A stretch of 64,000 nucleotides of DNA from Microthyrium microscopicum (taxonomy: Eukaryota; Ascomycota; Dothideomycetes; Microthyriales; Microthyriaceae), in contig MU004238.1 in the NCBI GenBank assembly GCA_010405405.1, positions 321,530 through 385,529 of the forward strand. The letters run 5' to 3'. Positions 32,870-44,987 of the stretch are shown here, in pieces. How positions within the stretch are numbered: the stretch's first letter is position 1; each line of letters opens with the position of its first letter. Below the pieces are notes generated by a model that worked only from the letters and a program-made list of their open reading frames with translations, was not told where the DNA came from and did no database searches. The translations under genes were made by a program, and so were the position numbers.

Positions 32870-33121
32870 TCATCTTCTCGCCTTCCTGGGAGCACGAGGT
32901 AGTCTGATGTGCTTCCTGTCGTCTTCACCGGTCTTATGCGCTTCATCGCACCTGGCGCATTGCTCTGTTAAATCGACTCTTGTTATTTCGGGAGCGCCAA
33001 TCAGCCATGGGTTGTCAAGGTTGTATTCACAGTTTTGGTTGTCACACCGGATGCCAGCTCGACGAATGATATGGCCTCCCAATTCTTCCTTTTTGCACCG
33101 TGTTTGTTCCCAATAGCACAT
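32870..33121 (-). CDS. Small Cys-rich 'MC' protein, possibly related to the CGH array
   Basis: Single exon, 83 residues, no signal peptide. It starts MCYWEQTRCKKEELGGH, then RCDNQNCEY and CARCDEAH, with a very basic C-terminus (LPRAPRKARR). The Met-Cys start, second Cys, Gly-His and terminal CxxC resemble the array members at 18.2-21.5 kb, but spacing differs and the relation is tentative. The Cys/His pattern suggests zinc binding; the basic tail could bind nucleic acid. It may extend by splicing. Confidence 0.5.
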   Translation of the reverse strand: MCYWEQTRCKKEELGGHIIRRAGIRCDNQNCEYNLDNPWLIGAPEITRVDLTEQCARCDEAHKTGEDDRKHIRLPRAPRKARR

Positions 33122-34143
33122 TGTGGGAGCTGTGCAAAGCGGTGTTTGCTTGGGTTTAGCTTCGGCTTTATTGATCGTTTTTGGGAGGCGTTGTGGTGTC
33201 GGATACTGGAATGATACCTACTAGTAGCCGTCTGGGCTCGGATCTGACAGAATATCGATTCAATGGTTTTAGTAGTAGTAAGACTTCTTGATTGTACTCT
33301 AGAAGATTTCAAGGAGAATTTTTAAGTACAAAGCCGCTGAACAATGTTTGCTGCTAGATCAAGTTTCACTTCACAAAGATACCAACAAAGAAAAGTTTGA
33401 GCAGAACAAGCTTCTTCACTGTTGTGCTCACCCAGTTTCATCGAAGCTGGCCTCGGTCTCATGACAAACAGGCTTCACTTCCCATCAAACGCGTACAATG
33501 TTTGATTTCCACATTGACTGCGCTGACCATCAAAGCACCTTGTGTTTAGCAGCATCGGTGGAAGCCACCGCGTCCGATATGAGCATGTTGTATGTCATCA
33601 TTCATTCCATTGGCAAGCCGCCACCACCAACCAAAAAGACACGATAAAACTCAACATCAAAAGCAGCAAAAAAATTGTTTCTCATCCGAACACCCTTGCC
33701 GGCCCATCCAAGGGCAATTTAGATTTCGGGAGCGGGCCGTGAATTCCACAATTTTTTATCTTCTCAGTAGATTTGAACCTGCGACCCATCAATTGCCCTC
33801 ATTGCCTCCTCTTGTAACGAAAGAGACGAATTAGGTTAGTCGAGACCACATTGAAGGCATCTTAACGACCGCAGGAACAGTTACTCTACTGACAGATATT
33901 AGAAAATTGACATGAATAAAAATATATACTGCAAACAATTCGCTCATCTCTAAAATTCCTAAACTGGTAAAACCAGAAGTATTTGCCCCTCAGTTGATTT
34001 CAAATATCGACTATCGACCTAGGTATGTAAGGACCAAAATTCTACTCGAATCTTCTCAGAAACATAAACGCGAGAACAAGAACCCAGGCCAGAAAGTTAT
34101 CCAACTAAATGCTCGCTATTTCAAAACTACTGCCGTCACTACC
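33122..34143. other. Intergenic region
   Basis: About 1 kb, no gene accepted. It contains a tRNA B-box-like string on the minus strand near 33770-33780 that does not fold into a tRNA. Confidence 0.5.
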
Positions 34144-34644
34144 TCAAGCCTTAGTCGCAGCACCACTCCCATCACTGATATCCGCATTACACTGTACAAT
34201 AATAGACAAAGCACCACCATTAAATATCGATCCTGCTGCTCCAGGATTAAGACAACTCTGCGTAGCCCCAGCCGCGACCAACACAAATGCACTACCAGCA
34301 TTCGCCTGTTGTCTGTTTGCACAACTCTGGCTGAAAATCGTGATATCGCATTCAAACGGACTTGTGTTGGTCAACGTAAAAGAGTTCGTAGGCGCGGCAA
34401 AATCGAAGCATGATCCGTCGCCATTGAGAGGGCCGTTGTTGATGATGGTGCCGGTGGGCACGGTGGGGTTTTTGATATCGCAGAGGCCTGTGAAGCCTTG
34501 GAATTGAATGCCGGCTGCTTGGCGTGGTGCAATGGCAGCGGCGATACTAGTTGATGAGAAGGTCAGGGCGAGGATGGTGTTGAGGATGGTGTTCTGCCGT
34601 CGTTAATCATGAGTAGAGAGGTTATATTGATGGGTACTTACCAT
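34144..34644 (-). CDS. Secreted hypothetical protein with an ATG-only first exon
   Basis: Two coding exons on the minus strand: 34642-34644, which is just the ATG, and 34144-34593. The intron of 48 bp starts GTAAGT directly after the ATG and ends CGGCAG. The result is 150 residues: signal peptide MNTILNTILALTFSSTSIAAA, a short pro-segment ending at PRQ, and a mature domain with six Cys spread through a beta-rich sequence (FTLTNTSPFECDITIF, ALSIIVQC). Without this splice there is no start codon before the internal signal peptide. Family not recognised; extracellular location is well supported. Confidence 0.72.
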
Positions 34645-35491
34645 TTTGTTTAGTTATTGGGGTTGTTAATAGGGGTTTGTTTATAATGTAGGTATGTTCC
34701 TGATGCTTATATGTTTTTAAGATGGTTGAGAACTGAGAGTGTATTGGGATGGACATTTACAATAGGAGAGCAGACGAACGATTTATATGATATCGTTTCT
34801 CATATTCTATATGCTTCTTTAAGAGGAGTAAATGAGTCCATACAAGATAGCGTATTAGCGTGAGAGAACTCAGCTCTAAGAATTGCGCTGACCCACCAGG
34901 CTGAACAATGGTTTATTCCCACGTATGAGGAAGGAGAGTAAACCAAGACATGGTAAGACCAGCAAAGCCACGGTAAGAATGCTTGGCCAAACGCTTGATT
35001 TAGACCTCTTTGCATCCTATGAACGGTCAATTCATGTTCCACGTTGCATGCGCCTTACATTGGTTGTTTTATTCCTCATTCCTTGACAGAATAATCATGA
35101 CTGAAGCATTTTGCCCTTCTCAGACTTTGAAAAGCCTCACAACTTGGTTTATTATGTTCTCATGGTACATGGAATTATTCCATATGATACTTTTGTCTTT
35201 GGGTTACATTTGATTCAAGCTTCAGACTGTATCCGAGCTATGACGGTTGCTATTTTCCATCTCCAACGAAGACGTTAAAACTCGCGCTCTTCTTCCCCCA
35301 TTGCAACTGCCTGATGTACCATGTTTCGAAATGCGCGATCGAAGATGCAAACCCGATAGGTTGGCTTCGGCGTCAAGTCACTGTCAATCCCTTAATTTTT
35401 TGCCGAAGAAATCAACTGAAGTTTTTTGAATAAGACAAATGGAGCTATTGGAATTCTTGGAATATTCTTTTTGAAGCTGTGAGCCATGCAT
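34645..35491. other. Intergenic region
   Basis: About 850 bp, promoter side of the secreted gene and 3' flank of the CFEM gene; no gene seen. Confidence 0.5.
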
Positions 35492-36036
35492 CTAGAAAAC
35501 GAAGCCCAGTACTTGAGCTGCTGCAAGTAGAAAGATAGCCGAAGTAGCGCTTTGGATCACTCCCATATTCTTCAAAGGGGCGGATGTACCAGCGGGCGTT
35601 GGATTCATAGTTGGCCCGGTGGCTGTACTCAGAATCGAAGAAGTGACTGTGCTTGTTGCGGAGCTGTTGGTTGAAGTAGAATTGAGAGCAGCACATATTT
35701 TTGCTGGTATCGTACCAAATTCTGTATCTCATCAGCAAGGTTCTCGAAAAAGATGTTCGAATGGTCTTAGTCCATACTTTGCAAATCGGCTGAAGAGCAG
35801 GTTGCATTTTTAGTCAGACACGGTGGTATCAATGTGGCCAGCTGATCGCCATGTGCACAATGGCAAGAATAATCGGTCAGTCCGCATCCGACCTGTTGTA
35901 TAGCTGAGTTGTCGCATGGGATAGCACATGATGGGATTTGAGCTGCAATTGCAGCAGCAGACGCATTCTGAGATGCCGTTTGTGCGGAACCCGTCCAGAT
36001 TAAGAGACCGATGGTAATTGTGCTTGTGAAATACAT
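35492..36036 (-). CDS. CFEM-domain protein, probably GPI-anchored
   Basis: Two exons (35778-36036 and 35492-35703, intron 74 bp) give 156 residues. After the signal peptide (MYFTSTITIGLLIWTGSAQ) comes a full CFEM domain with eight cysteines in the canonical order: CAIPC, GC, CHC, PC, TC and, after the splice, IC. The Asp in TDYSCHC sits where CFEM proteins place the axial haem ligand. A Ser/Thr-rich stalk and a hydrophobic end (SAIFLLAAAQVLGFVF) indicate GPI anchoring. CFEM proteins act at the cell surface in haem-iron capture or host interaction. The intron is required to supply the eighth Cys and the anchor. Confidence 0.88.
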
Positions 36037-36810
36037 CGTAGTTTGAAATTTTGCAAGGGTTGAAGTTGTAAATATTGAGTATCAAGCAATGAAATTTCAG
36101 GTCATACTGGCATTTAACCGTCTGGCTGGAACATGAAATGTTCTTATATTCAATTTGGGAGCGACCGTGAGAAGTGAGATTGAGAAAAGACTGCGCGCTT
36201 CAGGCCCCATAAGGATAGGCCGGCCGGATTCAGGCCTTGCATGTTCTCCCTGTCGTTTAGCGGGTAGAGAGGACATGGGAGATCTGTCGTGTCTGACATG
36301 AGCCACGCAAGTCAGAATCCCGACATATGTCGATCTCGGCGTAGCGGTCTTTTCAATCCAAAGCTGGGAATCCGAGATTATGTGGCCAACATCCTAGGCT
36401 GATACCATGAATCTTCTCCCAAGTCAGTACTATTTCTGTCTTTGACACCAATACACATCGTTTACTTGAACACTACTAGGATGATTGTGGTTACAATCGA
36501 GCCCCTAATCGGGATCAATGGCAAACAATACACAAAAAGAGTACAGAGGGGAATTTGATTCTGATTTGTTTGTTGGTCTGAATATCGAGTAGGCAACGGC
36601 CGGTCTATACGTCGTATTTATCCACGATGGACTAATGTAACAAGAAAGTACTAGGTACGAATACCTGCACTGCTTAGAAATTGAAGTGTCCATATATTAT
36701 TTACGGGAGACCTTTTCGGGCCAGAAAATTGTGTTTCTGTGACCAGTGGATGTGCTTTTGTTCATCTAACCGTCGTATGACGGATTGTCTCGTTTTGTGT
36801 GTGGCTTTCG
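36037..36810. other. Intergenic region
   Basis: About 770 bp; nothing seen beyond promoter and 3' flanks of neighbouring minus-strand genes. Confidence 0.5.
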
Positions 36811-37248
36811 CTATTGCACTATATCGGATGACCTTGGACGATAAAGTAAGGTGACCATTGCAAGAAGTGCTATTGCAGCTCCTGGAACAGCGTGAAAGGC
36901 CCCTTTGCCAATTGAACTCATTTTGTAGAGAAAGTAGCCGTCAGTGCCTGCCACGACAAAACCGAGGATGGAAAGAAGAGTGGCCATCTCATACCATTGA
37001 CGTTGAGAGGCAAACACGAGTAGAGTGATGCCCGTTGCAAGCTGGCGTACACCCATCAGCGAGATGTATGCTGTGGTAACGGTGTTGACGGACTTGGAAT
37101 ATCTATCCTGGCTTTCAAAAGACAGTACTGGTATTCCGAACGACGCCGCGAACCCGACGGGGTCCAGCATAGCTTGGATTCCGGTAAATGTGGCAGCACA
37201 GGCGAAAATGATGCTGACGCACTGGAAAGTGGTGAGGATGATGAGCAT
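36811..37248 (-). CDS. DUF4267 integral membrane protein
   Basis: Single exon, 145 residues with four hydrophobic segments (about 5-25, 60-78, 85-105, 117-137). The phrase GIQAMLDPVGFAASFGIP near the first segment is typical of fungal DUF4267 proteins, followed by YISLMGVRQLATGITLLVF. Such proteins are small four-helix membrane proteins of unknown function. The gene looks intact, with no signs of extra exons. Confidence 0.85.
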   Translation of the reverse strand: MLIILTTFQCVSIIFACAATFTGIQAMLDPVGFAASFGIPVLSFESQDRYSKSVNTVTTAYISLMGVRQLATGITLLVFASQRQWYEMATLLSILGFVVAGTDGYFLYKMSSIGKGAFHAVPGAAIALLAMVTLLYRPRSSDIVQ

Positions 37249-38063
37249 AGCTTTTCTCCCTCAATACAAGAATTATGTAGTAAAAACTGGTGGAAGGTTT
37301 TGTCACGTAAAGGTTATGGAATGGACAGTGAAGGGCCGTCATAGAAGTACAAGAAGTACATGTGTTCTACCTACTACTCGTGCTCTACTCCGCCCCAGCC
37401 CCCATTACATTCTCAGCCCTGAAGTCTAGAGTAGTACCTGATGGTCTGCCCTTTCAGGAGGAATCTGCGACTTTTCAATAATCCCAGTATCTTACATACC
37501 GACTTTGTTGGTCAACTCGTTGATATGCAAAGGCATCCATAGTATCAATTTTGAAGGTAAACACTAATCACATTCGCGAGTCAAAATAGCTCCAGCGCCT
37601 CCGTCACGAACTGGACATCAAGTATAATGTACCTAGGCAATTCTGATAGGCTCATTTGATAAGGTTATTCAAAATTTGAAATGCCGGCGAACACAAGTTC
37701 ATTCGGCCTTGATACAACTTCTGAATGTATCTTGCAGATATTAGGCAATACCGGTAGCGTATACCAAAAGATATGGTTCTCCTGTATCTTTTGCTTGGAC
37801 GCAAAGAGAAAAGACAAATTGCCGGCGAAATTTATAATTTGTGTGTCCTTAATCTGCAAAGCAATATATCGTTGTGCTATAAATTTACCCGAAAGGCATT
37901 TGATATTAGCATCACTTGCAAAAAACAGAATTATGGCTTATTTCATAAATTTAGATTTTACTAAACCATGCAACCCAAGACCGAGAAAATGAATATAACC
38001 ACTTCATGCCACTAAGCTCAAACCTGATGTACTAATTACATCAATTTTGTCGTTCAGTAAGGT
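37249..38063. other. Divergent intergenic region
   Basis: About 815 bp between the divergent DUF4267 and GMC genes, likely holding both promoters; AT-rich towards the GMC start. No gene seen. Confidence 0.5.
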
Positions 38064-40018
38064 ATGTATCAAAAGGCGTTGCTTATTCTCGCAACTATTG
38101 CGCTGTGTGCTGGAGCACAAAAGGTTGCGGAATATGACTATGTGGTAGTTGGCAGCGGTCCAGGAGGTGGGCCATTGGCTTGCGATTTAGCTAGAGCAGG
38201 ATATTCAACTCTACTTCTTGAGGCCGGGGATGATCAAGGCGATAATCCAACATATGCTAATCTGGGGAACTTTGAAAAAGCTGGAAGCGACGTTCTCTCT
38301 CGATGGGACTTTTGGGTAAAACATTCTGATGACCAAGAGCGAGAACATAGATTCCACAAGACTACCTGGCAATTACCAAATGGAACCTACTATATTGGAC
38401 TTGATCCTCCTAAGGAAGCGAAACGACTTGGAAAACAATACCCAAGATCAGCTACTCTTGGTGGATGTGCAATGCATAATGCTGGCGTATGTTCTCTGCC
38501 ACAAGATGAGGATTGGAATATTATCGTGAACAAAACCGGAGATGCCAGCTGGACGGCACAGAACATGAGGAAATACCTGGCAAAGATTGAGAAAAATCTT
38601 TATGCTCCAACCGGCTCAGCGGCGCATGGCTTCGATGGTAAGTAAAACATATCGATACAGCAACACCTGCTGATCTGATTACAGGATGGCTGTCTACAAC
38701 TGATAGTGACCTTTCTTGGACCAAAAACGAAAGTCTGCCAGCAACCAAGATTATGAAAGAATTAGCCAAGCTGTTGGGGCACAAGGAGTCTGATGCAACA
38801 ACACTAGCGAAGACTGATATTCTCGGAGATTATCCTAATAGAGACCAAATATCAAGTCTGTACAGTATGGTTCAACATCAAGACAGGGCTGGAAAGCGTT
38901 CAAGTCCTAACAACTACATTAAGGCGACACTTAGCGATCCCAAAAAGTACCCTCTGACTGTTCAGCTCAACTCGTTAGTCACAAGAGTTTTGTTTGCAAA
39001 TGGTACAAAACTTCCTACCGCGATCGGTGTTGAAGTCATGACTGGTCAATCACTTTACAAAGCAGACCCTCGACATAAAGTTGGAACAAAAGGGCAGACT
39101 TCCAGGATTATGGCCAAGAGGGAGGTCATTGTATCTGGTGGTACTTTCAATACTCCACAGATTCTCAAATTGAGTGGAATTGGTCCTGCTGAGGAGTTGA
39201 AGAAATTTGGCATTGCCATTGTCAAGGAGCTTCCAGGTGTTGGTGAAAATATGGCAGACAATTATGAAGGTAGTATCATTGGTATTGGCCAAACACCAGC
39301 TGGTACTTTTACTCCTGTTGGAGCGCCTGGACTTACCACTGCCATCTTCAAAACATCATCCTCGCCCAAAAACCGTAACATTTACACATGGTGCGGTCCA
39401 TTTTCTTTCGAAGGATTTTGGCCAGGCTTCCCAGAAAACCATGGGCCCAATCAGTGAGTACCTTTTCTAATTCGCTCACACTCCCTGAGACCGATATCTA
39501 ACTGTTATATCAATAGATATGAATGTGCTATGGTTCACATAGGACCAAAATCACAGGCTGGCTATGTACATCTGACAAGTGCAGATCCACAAGATGTGCC
39601 TGATATCAACCTTAACTTTTTCAAAAACAATGGAGATCAGGACTTGCAAGAAATAGTGGAGGGAGCCAATTTACTTCGTAAATCATGGCAGGCTGCTGGC
39701 TCTACAGTATTGCCTTTCAACGAACTGCACCCTTGTCCAGGAACTGGCGCTGGAAATTGTACAGATGCTGCCCAGCGTGAGTACATTAGAGACCAAACAT
39801 ATTCTCATCACGCGACTTCAACTTGTGCTATTGGAGGTGAGAATGACAGAATGGCTGTTCTGGATAACAAGTTCCGCGTTCGTGGTGTTAGGAACCTTCG
39901 AGTGGTTGATGCTTCAGCGTTCCCGGTTGTTCCTGGAGCATTCCCTGTACTACCAACATATATGATATCAGCAAAGGCGGCGGAGGATATTTTGGCCGAA
40001 GCAAAGAATCAATCGTGA
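38064..40018 (+). CDS. Secreted GMC-family FAD oxidoreductase
   Basis: Three exons (38064-38637, 38685-39453, 39517-40018) give 614 residues, normal for the family. A signal peptide ([19 protein letters not shown]) precedes the FAD-binding [14 protein letters not shown] at about 30-43 and the LLLEAG strand. The middle signature [18 protein letters not shown] is clear. The C-terminal active-site region reads [11 protein letters not shown], giving the conserved catalytic His, then [13 protein letters not shown], where many GMC enzymes have a second His or Asn; here Phe seems to occupy it. Members oxidise alcohols, sugars or choline with FAD; the substrate cannot be read. Secretion favours an extracellular, perhaps H2O2-producing, role. 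Confidence 0.93.
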
Positions 40019-40528
40019 GACATAGCATCACAAGATTGGGTCCGAAAAGCCAAATTTAGACGTAAGAAACAAAATGGACACAATGAGAGCCTAAGATTTT
40101 GTGGAAAGATCATTTGCAGAATCATTTCGACTGGACTCCTTCGGGCAGTGTGTGATCGGATCCACTGTAGACTGTCCTTCAATTGAATTCTAGCCTGTAT
40201 GAGAATCTTTTAGCCCTGTATCATGGAGTTAACAAATACCTCAGTCAGCAGGTATCATAGAAACACGTACCTAGGTAGGCAGGCGTCTTTATGACATCTT
40301 GATCAGCTTAAATGAAGTTATGCACTCTTTGCAATGAGACATGGGGGAGATTACTACCGCCTCAATGCAGCAGGCCATTTTCCCAAACCTGATTACCAGA
40401 ATCACTACCGCGTTGTTGTCACAATTATGTAGAGATCGTGAGACTGTAGGTTGTTAATCGCTGGGAGAGTAGGTTATCGACGAATGCATTGTCTATTAGT
40501 TACGTATAAAGTAATTGGTATCGGAAAC
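40019..40528. other. Convergent intergenic region
   Basis: 510 bp between the converging GMC and aspartic protease genes; nothing seen. Confidence 0.5.
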
Positions 40529-41797
40529 TTATGCAGCGTGAGCAAAGCCAATGCGTGCCTTTCCAGCGAGAGGCGATTCGTGAACCACGAACAAACCCTT
40601 CATGAACACGTCACCGAAAATGCTAAATGGCATAGGCAAATCTCTTTGAATGCCACCAAAACATGTAGTACCAACGGATTGATAGTTCATGTTCTCTCCA
40701 GGCACCGTGACCTTTTTGCCACCAACAATGACAGACATGTCAGGAAGTTTAGCACCGCAAGGGAAGTTCCATTGAGAACCAGTGAATCTTGCGCCTTGTA
40801 CTTGTCCCCAGTATTCGTCAGCCATGACCTTTGGCATATACCATAGAGACGATCCAGTGTCTGATATAGCCTGGAAGCTGACTGTCCTTGCGGTACCGTT
40901 GCCAATTTGATACCCGCCAACCTGGAATCCCCAGTGTCCTCGGCTGTTCAAAGCATCGGTGTATGCAATTTCTCCCTTGTACTTGCTCTTATCAATGTAT
41001 CCAAAATCATAAGAACCAGTGGTCTTGCGTTTTAGTGACGCAGTGAAAACTGGGGCTGAGAGCTTTGGACGAATATTGTCGAACCATGTTTGTTGACGAG
41101 TTGGCTTGATGGTGTTGAGTTTGCTGAATCCCAAGCCTAACAGACCATCCATCCCTCTTTCTCGAATAAATGTTGCAGACATTGTTGTGGCAGCTTCAAC
41201 AGCCTGGTTTGGAACAGTCAAGGCTCCAATGGTTACTTTGTCGAGGTAAACTTTGCCACCTGCCGAGCTGGAATCACCATATCGGATTGTCCACGATGCT
41301 CCTTCTAGTACTTTTGCACCGGATGTAATTGGATCGTAGATTTTGTTGGCGGGATGGTTTGCCTTGAGTTGGGCGGGAAGGAGTGTGGAAATGACCCAAC
41401 TAGAAATTGTTAGTACCTTTATTTTTTCGTGTTGTTGAAGTTTGGGAACTTACAGATCCGAGGACCCCGTGTCAAGATCCAAAGATAGATTATGGTTTCC
41501 GACTTGCACATCGATCAGGTACTGAATATCACCACGAACTGATCGCGCAGCTGTGGTTGTTTCGCCAGGAGGCATCTGCATATCACGTTCTGCTGCTTCT
41601 TGAATCGCTGTTGGCGACTTGATGCCATATCTCATGGCAGTACGATGCATTGATATCGCTCCACTCCATGGTCCCGTTCGGTTGTAGGCAGTTTGTTGCA
41701 AAGTAAACTTCCCCTGCTTAGCTAAAGTATCCAGAGCGGCCCCAAAGGCAGTTGCTGTAAGAACCGAGAACGTTGCCCATGTTGATAGAGGAGACAT
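40529..41797 (-). CDS. Secreted pepsin-like aspartic protease (A1 family)
   Basis: Two exons (41454-41797 and 40529-41399) join inside DTGSSDLWV to give 404 residues, the usual size of aspergillopepsin/penicillopepsin-type enzymes. Signal peptide MSPLSTWATFSVLTATAFGA, a propeptide to about residue 80, then the catalytic domain with Asp109 in DTGSSD, the flap IRYGDSSSAGG, and Asp295 in DTGSSLW. It degrades proteins in acidic surroundings outside the cell. The frame is open upstream to 41902 without the signal peptide at its start, so the ATG at 41797 was chosen. It converges on the GMC gene. Confidence 0.94.
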
Positions 41798-43547
41798 GTT
41801 GACTTCCTGGAGCAATGGATTCTGCCAAAGCTCGCCAGCTTGATAAGATGATGGTACATCCGATTGCTTATATTGTCCATTGCAGCACTTCACTCGCGGC
41901 AATTACAAAGTGATCAATTTCAGTCAATATATTGGATACTGTCGGAACTAAACTAGGGTACTGAGTGACAGTAAGGTGCATAAATAAAGGTTTCGGCTTT
42001 ACCCTAGAGCATGTCTGGGTGGCGGACTGCCCTCCAGCCTAATCTGGCCTCGAATGCACTTTAGAGATCAGGAACCACGGATCAAATAGAGCGTTCCATC
42101 AGATAGCGAAAGAGTCCCTGTATAATCCGCAAAGATCGCCAAGAGAATATGAAACCCGTCAAGGAGAAGGTTGGAAGTAGTTCAAGGACGCTGAAGTGAA
42201 TTCTCCGCCAAATCTTGTCTGTGCAGTATTGAAAATAGAATCAAACTGATCTATAGGGTTCCCCCTCATTTTCATGTAGAGCATTTCCAAGATGGGAAGT
42301 TTAGCTAATTTGAACCTGGGTATCCTACCCTATATAATGTTCTTCTTGGGACCTTGAGGGACCTGGATGTAGCTTTTCGAGGATGATCTTAGCTATTACG
42401 AATCGAATAGCATCATTGATCGAGTTTTAAATCCGGATGGACCTGAGTGTTACCTGGTAGCATGTTGGAAGAGACCAAAATTTTGGTCACTTGAACAAAT
42501 GATACCAGACCCTGGCCATTGACTAAATGTGGAGTGACTTGGAGCAGAGCCGAAGTAGTGTAATTCGCCCCGATAAGCAAACCCAATATATCACTCATGC
42601 GCAAAAGTCGGCACTGGATTATAGCATGCGGCTGAAAGTACCTGGACCTTGTTGCTGATTGTTATTGATTTCTAATTGTGCTCGGAAACTACCTACAGAG
42701 AGTGATTCCTGAATATTTCCGCCGGGTTACTCCAAGGCTTCACAGGTCTCAGTGGTTATAATCATCATGGCCTTCTCTGCGCCAAAGTGTGAAAATCGCC
42801 GGTTTCCTGATATATGTGCTAGAGAGCTCGATTCTGAATCGCCTCGCCTCCTCTGGCTGAGGAAAAGAAACCCATGCTGGAAGTCGCCGTCATGGACTTC
42901 TGAAGCTTCATCAAACTCTGACTGATATGTGGAGATCGTGACCTTTCAATTCACTGCTTATTTTGCCACAACCAGACTGATCCATGTGCTGAGCTGATCC
43001 TCAAGGACATCAAGACTGATCTCAGAAGCCCGGTTGCCATGCTTTCCCAAGATTTCTGGGAGTCTTGCGCATATTCATATCGCAGCTGTCTGAACAAATT
43101 GGTCGATGAACAAGTTGGCCCACTTTGCCACATTTCTTCTTATCCGAAGTCCTGGCTGTTAGGCAAGGCATGTCCTTTAAAACCGGAATCCCTATTACGT
43201 GGCCACTTGGAATATTTCTTTGGAGCCGCATGAAAACCGAAATATTTCTGGCGAGCTCTCCTGGACAACAAATACACGCGTCCCATGTGAACACAGTTTC
43301 GATTTTCATTCGTGGTAGGTGTCCAATGCAACCTTTGGGCAAGCAATACGGTTTCTTTTGCATCAAAGTTCTTGCAGCTACTGCAATCTCCCAGCCTCAT
43401 TTCATGCTATAGATTTGCTGCTGAGACAATCTCGGTTTGAGTCGGGCAAGTAGTGTTCCAGCCTGTATACTCCTCTCAATTCCAATCTCAACACCAATCG
43501 AGCTGAAAGTGTGGAAAGAGCAAGTCGAGCTATAACAGACAGAGCAT
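41798..43547. other. Intergenic region with possible gene remnants
   Basis: About 1.75 kb. Overlapping frames at 42951-43412 on both strands contain several Cys residues but no consistent gene model could be built; a decayed or unusual gene is possible. Otherwise nothing was recognised. Confidence 0.4.
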
Positions 43548-44369
43548 CTACGAAACATGGAGTAAAGAAGAGAGTAGTATAGTCGCGAACGCCGACGATG
43601 AAAGTGCCAAGAGCGATGGAAGCCAGTGTAAAGCCTGGGCGTATAAGATACAGATCGAGTTAATGCTGAGGAAGTGAGGACGACGTATGCAGCTATTGAT
43701 GGATTCTCGGCACCAGCATCCTATCAGCCAAACGGGAAGTGGGGAACCGGTCCATATAAATGGCAGATAAGTAAATCTGCAATTCCAAGTCATCATGGTG
43801 AATATGCCTAGCTGCACAGAACAGGTGAGAATATTGCCAATAGATCCAAGTAGGACCACGTATTGAAGAGCGGCTATCAGTCTGTTTCTTCTGGCACCGA
43901 TCTTAGTATTGCCTTCGTCGCCGCCGCGACTCGCTCTCCACGTGTCCAAAGTAATCTGCGGCTCGAAAATCTGATCGATATACGGTGACGGAGCGCTCAT
44001 GGCAAGAAGAAGTGAGAGCAGCGGCCGTCGCGTTGAAGTTGATGATATATCAGAAGCTCTGGGACCTATCAAAATCAATGATAGGGGTGCTAGTGCAAGG
44101 AGTAGCACCCCCATATGCTCTTGGAGACAAGAAAAACGGCTCTTGCAAAGACCCACAGCCGAGAAGTGTGCGGTATATTCATAAGAATTGGCCTGGCAGT
44201 GAGCGGTCAATTTCGATAGAGTGTTGTGATGAAGAATGTCGTAGTAAAAACGGACTAAGGCGTACAGCGTGTCTGTTGTCTTTAAGAAGAGAATATAGGG
44301 GTCCATGGTCACACTGTTTTGCTTGTTAGCTGTAAATGAAATCATCGAATCTTGGGAGAACCAAAGCAT
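43548..44369 (-). CDS. Probable multi-pass membrane protein, unknown function
   Basis: An open minus-strand frame of up to 273 residues from ATG 44369. Hydrophobic segments occur near HMGVLLLALAPLSLILIG, AALQYVVLLGSIGNILTC, YLPFIWTGSPLPVWLIGC and the C-terminus. The stretch LQYVVLLGSIGNILTCSVQLG...TWNCRFTYLPFIW resembles a block seen in unnamed fungal integral membrane proteins. Later residues fit that pattern less well, so an intron or a frame change after residue 230 is possible, as is a start at ATG 44306. Function unknown. Confidence 0.5.
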   Translation of the reverse strand: MLWFSQDSMISFTANKQNSVTMDPYILFLKTTDTLYALVRFYYDILHHNTLSKLTAHCQANSYEYTAHFSAVGLCKSRFSCLQEHMGVLLLALAPLSLILIGPRASDISSTSTRRPLLSLLLAMSAPSPYIDQIFEPQITLDTWRASRGGDEGNTKIGARRNRLIAALQYVVLLGSIGNILTCSVQLGIFTMMTWNCRFTYLPFIWTGSPLPVWLIGCWCRESINSCIRRPHFLSINSICILYAQALHWLPSLLALSSSAFATILLSSLLHVS

Positions 44370-44987
44370 GACATATCGTGTCGTACCCACCTAGACGATT
44401 GGCAAAGAATAGCTTGCGGTCTCGGGAAGTTTACAAGCCTGTGATATTGGAAGGCAGAAGTACCTCAGAGAGAGATCAGATGCGCGTGAAAATGATTTGA
44501 GTCTACCAGAATATCAAAGGCCCACTGCCGCGGAATGAGACTTCGCTATAAAGGCAAGTTATTACCCCGACTTGGTTGTCAAAGTGCATACTTGAGCAAG
44601 GGGCGCATGATGCTACAAGACACAACATACAACCAACACAGCCTGGCCCACTGGCAAACGTCCGATCGTTGACGCTTTGCATGTTTAAGCTGTGCTATGC
44701 GGCCAACACGACGGCACCAGCCACCAACTGCGATCAACAACAGTAGAAGAGAATACAGCCAGTCCAGCGGCAGAGGCAAAGAGACACAGTTTCACGGATT
44801 GTTGACAGAGTTGTGCTCGCGTTGATATCAAGATGGGATTACCTGTAGAATTTGCGGCATGAAGTTGGTGGTCGGCGTTCACGCATTCTGATTGGCCAGC
44901 CTCATTTTGTCCCAACTTCATACCAGAAAAGAATTTCTGCATTAAAACTCCAGTTTGAATTCCGCCGATCTCTAAAGATGTCTTAAC
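44370..44987. other. Divergent intergenic region
   Basis: About 620 bp between the membrane-protein gene and the synthetase gene, presumably both promoters; no gene seen. Confidence 0.5.

Noticed and set aside
33760-33835. tRNA-like B box (GGTTCAAATC, minus strand)
   Set aside because: The T-stem does not pair, no A box is present and no full cloverleaf can be drawn.
42951-43412. Overlapping Cys-containing ORFs on both strands
   Set aside because: No single frame with start, splice sites and recognisable domain could be assembled; left as a possible remnant.
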